Of a stretch of DNA of 5,669 nt, positions 1 through 5,669 are shown piece by piece (within the stretch, counting starts at the first letter, position 1; each line of letters starts with the position of its first letter). Both the position numbers and the translations under genes were made by a program. The notes beneath the pieces are model-generated. The model had not been told where the DNA came from. It did not search any database and saw only the letters and a program-made list of their open reading frames with translations. Source of the stretch: an uncultured Haemophilus sp. (lineage in GTDB: Bacteria > Pseudomonadota > Gammaproteobacteria > Enterobacterales > Pasteurellaceae). Location: NCBI GenBank assembly GCA_959600045.1, contig CAUGKJ010000070.1:1-5669 (forward strand). The letters run 5' to 3'.

Positions 1-26
1 CTATCTTTAATTTATAAATGAATTTC

Positions 27-54
27 AAAGTGCGGTTAATGTTGACCGCACTTT
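27..54. repeat. Inverted pair of DNA uptake signal sequences
   Basis: There are two exact copies of the 9-base Haemophilus uptake core, AAGTGCGGT at 28-36 and its complement ACCGCACTT at 45-53, separated by 8 bases. In the Pasteurellaceae this core is the preferred target of the competence DNA-uptake machinery. The tail-to-tail arrangement also makes the hairpin described as a terminator. Confidence 0.93.
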
Positions 55-60
55 TTGTTT
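27..60 (+). terminator. Intrinsic terminator built from an inverted uptake-signal pair
   Basis: AAAGTGCGGT (27-36) pairs with ACCGCACTTT (45-54). A G-U and an A-U pair extend the stem and leave a loop of about 4 bases. A T-rich tail (52-60) follows on the plus strand. Inverted uptake-signal pairs acting as terminators are well known in Haemophilus. It would end a plus-strand transcript whose gene lies left of the window. The reverse direction lacks an equally good T tract. Confidence 0.75.
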
Positions 61-74
61 AAGGAGAATAACGG

Positions 75-884
75 ATGAAAAAATTACTCGCGGTGATTTT
101 TGCTTTATTACCTGTTTTGGCCTTTGCTGCATCGCCAAATCATACGGCAAAATCAACTCAAACCAAGTCAGTGAAAACAGCAGTTAAAAAAGTGGAAGCC
201 AAGAAAGCAACAGCACCTAAAGCTGTAGCCAAAACTGCCAAAAATAAAGCAGATACCAAAAAAGCAGAAGCGAAAAAGCCAGCTAAAATTGTCGAAGCGA
301 AAAAAGCGGTAACAAAAAAAGAAAAAATAAAAAATAAAACGACAAATAAAGCCGCTAAAGCAGAGCCAACAAAAACGAAAGGCAAACAGCCAGTAGAAAA
401 AACTAAGCAAGCGGCAGTAAAAGATAAAAAGGCTGTAGCGAAAAGCAAACAAAGTGCAGTTAAAGAATCAGCTAAGCCTGAAAAGGTGATTGCTAAAAAA
501 ACTCCAGCGGTTAAAACCGAAGTGAAGAAAGCGGAACCAAAAGCTGTTGAAAAAGTGACTGAAAAGAAAGTAGATACTGTCGCACAAAAAACAGCGAGTA
601 TGGTGACAAAATCCGTCGTCGTACCAAGATGTAACGATTCAAAAGTTTTTGCGGTATTATCTGATGCCTTTAAAAAACAAGGTGCTGCTACTAACACTCA
701 AATGACGGTAAAACAAATCTCGCAAGCCCGTGAAACGCAATCTTATCCACAACAAGGCATTCGAAGCTGTAATGCGATAGTGGAAACCAACGGCGTTAAA
801 TATGTCACGGATTACAGCATTATCTTGAATGATAAAGGTTTCTTCGTACAAGTTGAAAACGCACAACCCGCTCAACGTTTCTAA
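75..884 (+). CDS. Secreted lysine/alanine-rich protein with small two-cysteine C-terminal domain
   Basis: I do not recognise this 269-residue protein. Residues 1-18 are a typical signal peptide (MKK, hydrophobic core, AFA cleavage site), so export to the periplasm or beyond is likely. Residues 21-180 are low complexity: about 49 of 160 are Lys and 29 are Ala, with the rest mostly Glu, Thr, Val and Pro, and no Phe, Tyr, Trp or Cys. This resembles TolA-type or histone H1-like spacers. Residues about 182-269 look folded and hold the only cysteines, C186 and C232, a plausible disulfide pair, followed by beta-rich sequence. The start is fixed by AAGGAGA (61-67), 7 bases before ATG. The gene converges on rluE with a 2-base gap, and its promoter is not obvious. 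The basic tract could bind DNA, lipopolysaccharide or peptidoglycan, but that is inference. The reading frame is confident; the function is unknown. Confidence 0.9.
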   Translation: MKKLLAVIFALLPVLAFAASPNHTAKSTQTKSVKTAVKKVEAKKATAPKAVAKTAKNKADTKKAEAKKPAKIVEAKKAVTKKEKIKNKTTNKAAKAEPTKTKGKQPVEKTKQAAVKDKKAVAKSKQSAVKESAKPEKVIAKKTPAVKTEVKKAEPKAVEKVTEKKVDTVAQKTASMVTKSVVVPRCNDSKVFAVLSDAFKKQGAATNTQMTVKQISQARETQSYPQQGIRSCNAIVETNGVKYVTDYSIILNDKGFFVQVENAQPAQRF

Positions 885-886
885 TC

Positions 887-1573
887 TTAACGTGCGTTAT
901 TTAAATGAAGTTGTTTGAATAACGCACGCATTTCTTCTTCATTCAAATGGCGATATTCGCCATTACCTACCCCATCAAGTGTTAAATGGCTCATTTGATA
1001 ACGGATGAGACGTAATGTCGGAAAGCCGATATGTGCGGTCATTCGACGCACTTGTCGATTTCGCCCTTCAGTAATTTTGATTTCCAACCAGCTCGTTGGA
1101 ATAGTTTGACGTTCACGAATAGGTGGATTGCGAGGCCAAAGAAAATCTGGTTCTGAAATCAACCGCACTTTTGCGGGCTTCGTCATTCCATCTTTCAATT
1201 CAACGCCTTTACGGAGTTTGTCTAAGTCCGTTTCTTCAGGAATACCTTCCACTTGCACAAAATACATTTTTTCTGTTTTAAACTTAGGATCCGCCAAACG
1301 ATGTTGCACTTCACCATTATTCGTTAAAATCAGTAACCCTTCGCTATCACGATCCAATCGCCCTGCCGCATACACATTAGGAATGGTAATAAAATCTTTT
1401 AATGTCGCTCGGCCATTTTCATCGGTGAATTGTGTCAGTACATCAAACGGTTTGTTAAATAAAACGATAATCGTCTGTTCTAATGTAAGTGGCTTTGCTT
1501 TAGGCTTAAATGAACGAGTGAGTTTTGCCGTTCGTTTGGTTGTAAATGCACGGGAAGGGAAAGGTTTCGACAT
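887..1573 (-). CDS. rluE: 23S rRNA pseudouridine synthase RluE
   Basis: This 228-residue protein belongs to the RsuA/RluB/RluE/RluF family. By homology it isomerises U2457 (E. coli numbering) in 23S rRNA in the cytoplasm. The catalytic motif GRLDRDSEG is at 71-79 with D74 as the expected nucleophile. The conserved NKP is at 40-42, [10 protein letters not shown] near 126-135 and RNRQVRRM at 171-178. All match E. coli RluE closely as remembered (217 residues). Instead of an S4 domain there is a short basic N-terminal tail (about 1-33), as in E. coli RluE. The start is the only in-frame Met before the catalytic core, with a TGA 12 bases upstream, but no clear Shine-Dalgarno precedes it. A terminator between it and the autotransporter gene suggests its own promoter, which I could not place. 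An exact uptake signal lies in codons 135-138. Confidence 0.96.
   Translation of the reverse strand: MSKPFPSRAFTTKRTAKLTRSFKPKAKPLTLEQTIIVLFNKPFDVLTQFTDENGRATLKDFITIPNVYAAGRLDRDSEGLLILTNNGEVQHRLADPKFKTEKMYFVQVEGIPEETDLDKLRKGVELKDGMTKPAKVRLISEPDFLWPRNPPIRERQTIPTSWLEIKITEGRNRQVRRMTAHIGFPTLRLIRYQMSHLTLDGVGNGEYRHLNEEEMRALFKQLHLNNAR
891..945 (+). terminator. Candidate terminator of the lysine-rich gene, inside the rluE 3' end
   Basis: CGTGCGTTATT (891-901) and AATAACGCACG (918-928) are perfect 11-base complements around a 16-base loop. They begin 6 bases after the stop of the plus-strand gene and are followed by a pyrimidine-rich stretch (929-945). That stretch is not a clean T tract, so termination may be weak. 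The hairpin lies entirely within the last codons of rluE. In the minus direction it is followed by TTAAGATTAG, a poor tail. Confidence 0.5.
1162..1170 (-). repeat. DNA uptake signal inside rluE
   Basis: This is an exact ACCGCACTT core, so AAGTGCGGT reads on the minus strand. It encodes residues 135-138 (K-V-R-L) of RluE. The flank on the minus strand is moderately AT-rich, as in the extended Haemophilus consensus. Confidence 0.9.
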
Positions 1574-1595
1574 ATTATTTATTCAGTAAAAAGAG

Positions 1596-1621
1596 AAAAA
1601 GGGCGGATTTTATTCCGCCCT
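1596..1621 (-). terminator. Intrinsic terminator of the autotransporter gene
   Basis: On the minus strand, AGGGCGGA and TCCGCCCT form an 8-bp GC-rich stem with a 6-base loop, followed directly by TTTTT and a further T-rich stretch. It starts 6 bases after the autotransporter TAG stop and ends 22 bases before the rluE ATG. Transcription of the two genes is therefore probably separated. Confidence 0.9.
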
Positions 1622-1627
1622 CTTATA

Positions 1628-3886
1628 CTACCATTGATAGCGATAAACTGCTTGAATTGCATAAGGTTTGTCGAAGTTTTTACCGTCAGCACGGCTTACT
1701 TCTAAACCAAAACGATGATTTGTAAATCCAGCATTTAAACCGACCGCACTTTCAAAACGTCCACGGCTGCTTGCGACATCAAGCGCACTGTTTGTGTAAT
1801 GAATTTTGCTGCTACGGTTTTTGCTAGTAATCGCATTTACTTCTGCATAAGGCTGTAAATTCCAACCATTACTTAATGCAAAGCCTTTGGCTACACGTAA
1901 ACCAATTCGAGAATAAACAGAAGATAAGCTATCTTCATTCCCTTGTGATGAAATATGTGTCCACGCTATTTGTGCTTGCGGGGTAATTGTCCAATCGTTC
2001 GCAAGACTAAAGCGTTTGCCTAATTCACTCGAAATAGTATAAGCGTTGTAATGGCGTTTTTCAGTGTGATTTGAGTTAGCGTGTAAACGGCTGTATTTCA
2101 CGATGTTATCTACATAAATACCGTTATCTGCAAGGTAAGCTGCATATAAGCCCACGCTATTGCTTCTTACTTTGCCATCACCGTAATGACCATTAAAATC
2201 AACGTTAGCTTGGCTGCGGCCAACAAATCCACCAACACGGAGGTTATTAGTTACAGCAGCATCAGCGCCCACTTGTACGCGATGTACGTTTTGTTTAAAG
2301 CCAGAAGTTTCACTCTCACCAGTAGAAAGTGCGGCTAATTTTTGGCGAGAATTCACATTACGAACCCACACATTACTTTTTTCACCGTTTTTCACTTCAC
2401 CTAGACGTTGATGAATGCCACTTAAATCATCTTCTGCTAAAAGCAATTGTGCTTGGCGAAGAGAAACTTGTGCATTTGCTAAGTCTGAAAGTAACGGTGC
2501 GCTTGGTAGAACCGCAGGTGGTACTACTGGATTACTTGGGGTTACTACTGGGGTGGTAGGCGTTACCGCAGGTTTGCTTGAGGTCACTACTGGTTTGCTT
2601 GGTGTAACGGGTGCAACAGGTGGAGTTGGGGTGACCGCATTTTTAGAATTCGCTAATACCCAATTATTTCCTTCTTTTGTTAGGAAATATTGGTAAGCCC
2701 CTAAATCTACACGATTATTCGGGTTCGTTAAGCTAAATGCAGCATTACCGCCATTGGTTTCGACAAGTGTCACTTTTCCGTTAGCAACATTTGAACCTTG
2801 GTTAGTTACCCCAATTTTATGATTACCTTCGGCAGTACCTTTAACAACAATTCTATCGCTTTTGTTTTCAGCGATATTCGTGTTTAGATTGAATGTGCCT
2901 GAGCCAGTGAGGTTGCCACGAATAATGATACCTTGGTAGTTATCATTGGCTAAATTTACTACGCCATTATTAAGATCTAAATTAGTTAAGCTTGTTGTTT
3001 GAACCACGCCATCTTCATCAGTGAAAGCTTTCGTTGTCCAATTGCTATTATTTAAGTTTAAATTGAGTGCACTGTTGCTATCGGTAGTAGTAACTCCAGA
3101 AACAGTAGAATTATTGAAGGTTAGTTGGATATTTTCTGTAATGCTCTCTGCATCATTAAATTTAACATTTTCACCACTAGCAAGCATACCTCCATTTATT
3201 GTTGAGTTATTAAAGGTCGCAGAGAAGTGACTGTTGATAACTTCGCCAACCCCAGATCTTAAAGCAATGATTCCACCTTGAGGAATTGAAACATTGGAAT
3301 TATTAACGATCAATTCTGGCCGAGCTTGATTCTCCGCTTCATATACAAAAATAGAACTATCATTGTTTGATGTTACATTCACATTGTTTAATGTTAATTT
3401 ACTCTTCTGATTCAGAGCAAATGCCTCTAATATGGAGTCTTGGTTGTTATCACCCATCAAGACTTTTGAGTTATGCATGGTTACCGTTGAATTATTTAAC
3501 TCAAATAAATAACCATTAGCATCTGCATTGTTAGGATTAGTAATACTATAGGTTCCACCATTGATTTCAGTTGTGGAATTAGTGATATTCATTACCACAA
3601 AAGAACTGTGTCTATTTGCTGGAATAGATAGTGAAGCATTAACATTATTTAATTGTCCGCTTGAGTTTGTCATTTTTACAGCAGAGAGAGACCCCCATTC
3701 AGGACCATTTGTTGGACTGGTTGGATTAATCGAACATTGATTCAACACAGCTCCACTTTGTCCTGTAATAGTCACACCACTACTATTACAAGCTACGTCA
3801 GCTGCTAGCGCTGAATTTACCAATCCAAGAGCTGCAGTGACTAAACTTATTTTAAAAGTGCGGTTAAAAATTTTATTATTTTTCAT
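1628..3886 (-). CDS. Type Va autotransporter, pertactin-like, unknown passenger
   Basis: This 752-residue protein has a classical (type Va) autotransporter layout. A signal peptide spans 1-28 (cleavage near NSALA|AD). The passenger, about 29-417, is rich in Asn, Ser and Thr, with recurring NNST/NNSN strands at 131, 195, 226, 268 and 289, as expected of a beta-helix. A proline-rich linker covers 418-464. A predicted helix (about 465-500) contains RLGEVKN, resembling the RLGELR of pertactin. The barrel (about 503-752) ends in YRYQW with a terminal aromatic residue, and its strands resemble the pertactin/BrkA barrel. The only cysteines are C33 and C51 near the passenger start. No GDSGS motif is present, so it is not a Hap/IgA-protease type serine protease. 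Adhesion or autoaggregation is likely by class, but the ligand is unknown. AAAGGAA (3892-3898) is a good ribosome-binding site. Terminators flank the gene on both sides. No tetranucleotide phase-variation tract is visible, unlike the Haemophilus Lav family. Confidence 0.94.
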   Translation of the reverse strand: MKNNKIFNRTFKISLVTAALGLVNSALAADVACNSSGVTITGQSGAVLNQCSINPTSPTNGPEWGSLSAVKMTNSSGQLNNVNASLSIPANRHSSFVVMNITNSTTEINGGTYSITNPNNADANGYLFELNNSTVTMHNSKVLMGDNNQDSILEAFALNQKSKLTLNNVNVTSNNDSSIFVYEAENQARPELIVNNSNVSIPQGGIIALRSGVGEVINSHFSATFNNSTINGGMLASGENVKFNDAESITENIQLTFNNSTVSGVTTTDSNSALNLNLNNSNWTTKAFTDEDGVVQTTSLTNLDLNNGVVNLANDNYQGIIIRGNLTGSGTFNLNTNIAENKSDRIVVKGTAEGNHKIGVTNQGSNVANGKVTLVETNGGNAAFSLTNPNNRVDLGAYQYFLTKEGNNWVLANSKNAVTPTPPVAPVTPSKPVVTSSKPAVTPTTPVVTPSNPVVPPAVLPSAPLLSDLANAQVSLRQAQLLLAEDDLSGIHQRLGEVKNGEKSNVWVRNVNSRQKLAALSTGESETSGFKQNVHRVQVGADAAVTNNLRVGGFVGRSQANVDFNGHYGDGKVRSNSVGLYAAYLADNGIYVDNIVKYSRLHANSNHTEKRHYNAYTISSELGKRFSLANDWTITPQAQIAWTHISSQGNEDSLSSVYSRIGLRVAKGFALSNGWNLQPYAEVNAITSKNRSSKIHYTNSALDVASSRGRFESAVGLNAGFTNHRFGLEVSRADGKNFDKPYAIQAVYRYQW
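1743..1751 (-). repeat. DNA uptake signal in the autotransporter barrel
   Basis: This is an exact ACCGCACTT core, reading AAGTGCGGT on the coding strand. It encodes part of residues 712-715 (E-S-A-V) of the beta-barrel. Confidence 0.9.
2519..2602 (-). repeat. Four degenerate 21-bp tandem repeats encoding a proline-rich linker
   Basis: Residues 429-456 of the autotransporter read as four consecutive heptads: PSKPVVT, SSKPAVT, PTTPVVT and PSNPVVP. The DNA matches in 21-base units such as CCAAGCAAACCAGTAGTGACC. Each unit is a multiple of three, so gain or loss would change linker length without breaking the frame. The linker sits between the passenger and the barrel helix. Confidence 0.85.
3856..3864 (+). 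repeat. DNA uptake signal in the autotransporter signal-peptide codons
   Basis: This is an exact AAGTGCGGT core followed by an A/T-rich flank (TAAAAATTTTATT), the best match in the window to the extended Haemophilus consensus. It overlaps codons 8-11 (N-R-T-F) of the autotransporter signal peptide, on the opposite strand. Confidence 0.92.
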
Positions 3887-3900
3887 ATGAATTCCTTTGG

Positions 3901-3906
3901 ATTATA
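3901..3906 (-). promoter_or_regulatory. Possible -10 box for the autotransporter gene
   Basis: A perfect TATAAT reads on the minus strand directly after the ilvC terminator T tract and 15 bases before the autotransporter ATG. The same 10 bases, TTATAATCCA, occur at the ilvC promoter. No good -35 is found at 16-18 bp (CTTATT at 17 bp is poor). The predicted start would leave a leader of about 8-10 bases beginning near the Shine-Dalgarno. Treat this as a weak candidate. Confidence 0.3.
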
Positions 3907-3936
3907 AAAAAGCCAACTTATTGAATAAGTTGGCTT
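3906..3936 (-). terminator. Intrinsic terminator of ilvC
   Basis: AAGCCAACTTATT (3910-3922) and AATAAGTTGGCTT (3924-3936) are perfect 13-base complements around one central base, giving a long stem with a small practical loop. On the minus strand it is followed by TTTTTT. It begins 20 bases after the ilvC stop and ends just before the autotransporter ribosome-binding site. Confidence 0.93.
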
Positions 3937-3956
3937 GAATTTTACTGATTTAATCA

Positions 3957-5438
3957 TTAACCTGCAACTGCGATACGTTTCATATCTGTCATATAACCAC
4001 GTAACTCTTGACCGATTAATTCAACCGGGTGGTTACGGATTGCATCATTTACATCGCGTAAAGTGATGTTGTCGATAGCAACTGCTGGTGTAGGTTCACC
4101 TAAGTCACCTTTTTGTAAGGTTGGGATGATTTCTTTTGCAAGAATTGGGGTTGCTACGTTAGAGAATAAGTAGTTACCGTATTCTGCAGTATCAGAAATT
4201 ACTACGTTCATTTCGTATAAGCGTTTACGTGCGATGGTGTTAGCGATTAACGGTAATTCGTGAAGTGATTCATAGTAAGCTGATTCTTCATAGATACCGC
4301 TTGCTACCATTGCATCAAAGGCTAATTCAACACCCGCTTTCACCATTGCTACCATTAATACGCCGTTATCAAAGTATTCTTGTTCAGAAATTTTGATGCC
4401 GTCTGATTTTGGTGCGTTTTCAAAGGCAGTTTTGCCGGTTGCTTCACGCCATGCGAATAAGTCTTTATCACCGTTTGCCCAGTCAGCCATCATAGTCGCA
4501 GAGAAGTGACCGCTGATGATGTCATCCATGTGTTTGTAATATAAGAAACCAAGGCTTTCTTTGATTTGCTCAGCGAGTTCAAATGCACGTAATTTTGCGC
4601 TGTTTGATAAGCGATCCATCATTAATGTGATACCGCCTTGTTTTAAGGCTTCAGTAATCGTTTCCCAACCGTATTGGATTAATTTACCTGCGTATGCTGG
4701 ATCTTTACCGTCTGCAACTAATTTGTCGTAACATACGATAGAACCTGCTTGTAACATACCGCAAAGAATGGTTTGTTCACCCATTAAGTCAGATTTTACT
4801 TCTGCGACGAATGAAGATTCTAATACGCCCGCACGGTCACCACCGGTTGCAGCAGCCCATGCTTTTGCAATTGCCATACCTTCACCACGTGGATCATTTG
4901 CTGGGTGAACCGCGATTAATGTTGGTACACCGAAACCACGTTTATATTCTTCACGCACTTCAGTACCTGGACATTTTGGTGCACTCATCACCACAGTGAT
5001 GTCTTCACGGATTTGCTCACCTACTTCAACGATGTTGAAACCGTGTGAGTAACCGAACGCAGAATCTTTTTTCATTAATGGCATCACATCAGCCACCACT
5101 TTAGAGTGTTGTTTGTCTGGTGTTAAGTTAATCACTAAGTCTGCTGTTGGAATTAATTCTTGGTAAGTGCCCACTTTAAAGCCGTTTTCGGTTGCACGTT
5201 GGAATGATGCACGTTTTTCTGCAATCGCTTCAGGGCGTAATGCATAAGCAATATCTAAGCCAGAGTCACGCATATTTAGACCTTGGTTTAAACCTTGTGC
5301 GCCACAACCTACGATAACGATTTTTTTGCCTTTTAAGTAGTTGCAACCGTCAGCAAATTCGCTGCGATCCATAAAACGACAACGACCTAATTGGTCTAAT
5401 TTTTCGCGTAAATTTAATGTGTTGAAATAGTTAGCCAT
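3957..5438 (-). CDS. ilvC: Ketol-acid reductoisomerase (NADP+), class II
   Basis: This cytoplasmic enzyme performs the second common step of valine and isoleucine synthesis. It carries out Mg2+-dependent alkyl migration and NADPH reduction of 2-acetolactate or 2-aceto-2-hydroxybutyrate. At 493 residues it is the long class II form (E. coli 491) and matches E. coli IlvC almost throughout. The Rossmann motif GCGAQG is at 44-49. NADPH-contact positions R68, R76, S78 and Q110 are kept. Catalytic and metal positions H132, K155, D217, E221, E390, E394 and S415 are all present; the last three are shifted by one from E. coli. The start is set by conserved [10 protein letters not shown] and by AAAGGG (5445-5450), 6 bases upstream. 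It is transcribed away from ilvY from a promoter with a likely IlvY operator and ends at its own terminator. Nothing suggests inactivation. Confidence 0.99.
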   Translation of the reverse strand: MANYFNTLNLREKLDQLGRCRFMDRSEFADGCNYLKGKKIVIVGCGAQGLNQGLNMRDSGLDIAYALRPEAIAEKRASFQRATENGFKVGTYQELIPTADLVINLTPDKQHSKVVADVMPLMKKDSAFGYSHGFNIVEVGEQIREDITVVMSAPKCPGTEVREEYKRGFGVPTLIAVHPANDPRGEGMAIAKAWAAATGGDRAGVLESSFVAEVKSDLMGEQTILCGMLQAGSIVCYDKLVADGKDPAYAGKLIQYGWETITEALKQGGITLMMDRLSNSAKLRAFELAEQIKESLGFLYYKHMDDIISGHFSATMMADWANGDKDLFAWREATGKTAFENAPKSDGIKISEQEYFDNGVLMVAMVKAGVELAFDAMVASGIYEESAYYESLHELPLIANTIARKRLYEMNVVISDTAEYGNYLFSNVATPILAKEIIPTLQKGDLGEPTPAVAIDNITLRDVNDAIRNHPVELIGQELRGYMTDMKRIAVAG

Positions 5439-5511
5439 TTTTCACCCTTTCTATGATGTTGATTAATGTGTATGAGGTTGTGTTTGAATATAGTTTTTTG
5501 TTGTGAAGTGG

Positions 5512-5539
5512 ATTATAAGGTTTTTAGTTGTTGCGTAAA
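5512..5539 (-). promoter_or_regulatory. Predicted ilvC promoter
   Basis: On the minus strand, -35 TTTACG (4 of 6 matches) lies at 5534-5539 and -10 TATAAT (perfect) at 5512-5517, with a 16-bp spacer. The predicted start is near 5505, giving a leader of about 67 bases. A weak -35 with a perfect -10 fits an activator-dependent promoter. I saw no leader peptide or attenuator in the leader. Confidence 0.7.
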
Positions 5540-5549
5540 GTGATATTAT
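5521..5549 (+). promoter_or_regulatory. Possible ilvY promoter
   Basis: On the plus strand, TATTAT (5544-5549) is 5 of 6 to the -10 consensus, with a weak -35 TTTTTA (5521-5526) at 17 bp. The predicted start, near 5556, would place the dyad at 5562-5576 just downstream, consistent with autorepression by IlvY. It overlaps the ilvC promoter on the other strand. The evidence is limited. Confidence 0.3.
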
Positions 5550-5561
5550 TTGCACTTAGTG

Positions 5562-5576
5562 TTGCAATTTTTGCAA
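5562..5576. promoter_or_regulatory. Likely IlvY operator (LysR-type dyad)
   Basis: TTGCAA-TTT-TTGCAA contains the T-N11-A pattern of LysR-type sites (TGCAA N3 TTGCA). Its centre (5569) lies about 64 bp upstream of the predicted ilvC start, the usual position of the LysR recognition site. Related half-sites TTTGCA (5549-5554) and TTGCG (5531-5535) continue toward the ilvC -35 and may form the activation site. In E. coli, IlvY bound to acetolactate or acetohydroxybutyrate activates ilvC from this divergent region. Confidence 0.7.
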
Positions 5577-5600
5577 TGTCATTTACTTTTACCGATACAT

Positions 5601-5669
5601 ATGAACTTTCAAGACCTTCAAATATTTCTTCATCTTGCGGATACACAAAATTTTGCAAAAACCGCTACG
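5601..5669 (+). CDS. ilvY: LysR-type activator IlvY, N-terminal fragment cut by the window end
   Basis: The first 23 codons read MNFQDLQIFLHLADTQNFAKTAT and stay open to the window edge. They match the start of the E. coli IlvY helix-turn-helix (MDLRDLKTFLHLAESRHFGRSA) in spacing and key residues. Divergent placement next to ilvC supports the identity. IlvY senses the IlvC substrates and activates ilvC. No strong Shine-Dalgarno is visible before the ATG. The full protein should be near 290-300 residues, most of it outside the window. Confidence 0.9.
   Translation, partial: MNFQDLQIFLHLADTQNFAKTAT

Noticed and set aside
42..69. TTGACC (42-47) as a -35 box with GAGAAT (64-69) as the -10 for the lysine-rich gene
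   Set aside because: The start would fall at or beyond the ATG, leaving the good Shine-Dalgarno untranscribed. The TTGACC is part of the hairpin stem.
452..460. Uptake-signal-like AAGTGCAGT; similar one-mismatch copies at 1031-1039, 2327-2335 and 2634-2642
   Set aside because: Each has one mismatch to the core and such near-matches are expected, so they are not listed as uptake signals.
158..697. Long antisense open frame (179 aa, Phe/Leu/Ala-rich, membrane-like)
   Set aside because: It is the mirror of AAA and GCN codons in the lysine/alanine-rich gene, which give TTT and NGC on the other strand. It has no ribosome-binding site, and the plus-strand gene has a signal peptide and a good Shine-Dalgarno.
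1128..1589. Plus-strand open frame opposite rluE
   Set aside because: It lies across the strongly conserved RluE catalytic region, resembles no protein I know and is best explained as a shadow.
2415..2696. Plus-strand open frame with GVTTGV-like repeats
   Set aside because: It is the antisense of the proline-rich linker repeats of the autotransporter.
1628..3886. Serine-protease autotransporter (Hap or IgA protease type) or phase-variable Lav
   Set aside because: There is no GDSGS active-site motif and no GCAA or other tetranucleotide tract in or before the gene.
4811..4999. Short plus-strand open frame inside ilvC
   Set aside because: It is a His/Leu-rich shadow of the conserved ilvC coding sequence.
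5439..5505. Attenuator or leader peptide before ilvC
   Set aside because: The predicted leader is about 67 bases, with no Ile/Val/Leu-rich short frame and no terminator-type hairpin.

Overview
The window looks like chromosomal DNA from a Haemophilus-type member of the Pasteurellaceae. Five exact copies of the H. influenzae-type DNA uptake signal core (AAGTGCGGT or its complement) occur in 5.7 kb. The DNA is AT-rich, and IlvC and RluE closely match their gamma-proteobacterial counterparts as I remember them. The species cannot be fixed from the sequence alone.

Layout from left to right. Positions 1-74 hold an inverted pair of uptake signals that forms a terminator-like hairpin and runs straight into a ribosome-binding site. 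A plus-strand gene (75-884) encodes a secreted, very lysine/alanine-rich protein with a small two-cysteine C-terminal domain and no function I recognise. It converges, with a 2-base gap, on rluE (23S rRNA pseudouridine synthase, minus strand, 887-1573). Next on the minus strand come an autotransporter adhesin-like gene (1628-3886) and ilvC (ketol-acid reductoisomerase, 3957-5438). The start of ilvY, the LysR-type activator of ilvC, lies divergently at 5601 and runs off the window.

Although ilvC, the autotransporter gene and rluE are collinear, they are not a simple operon. A strong intrinsic terminator lies after ilvC (3906-3936) and another after the autotransporter gene (1596-1621). The only clear functional pairing is ilvY-ilvC. 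Its 162-bp divergent region carries a perfect TTGCAA-TTT-TTGCAA dyad, which fits an IlvY operator, and an ilvC promoter with a perfect TATAAT. The dyad is centred about 64 bp upstream of the predicted ilvC start, where LysR-type activators usually bind.

I found no phage, insertion sequence, CRISPR array, tRNA or rRNA. The least understood items are the lysine-rich secreted protein and the autotransporter passenger. The passenger is an asparagine-rich predicted beta-helix followed by a proline-rich linker built from four degenerate 21-bp repeats. Neither item is strong evidence for a new multi-gene system.
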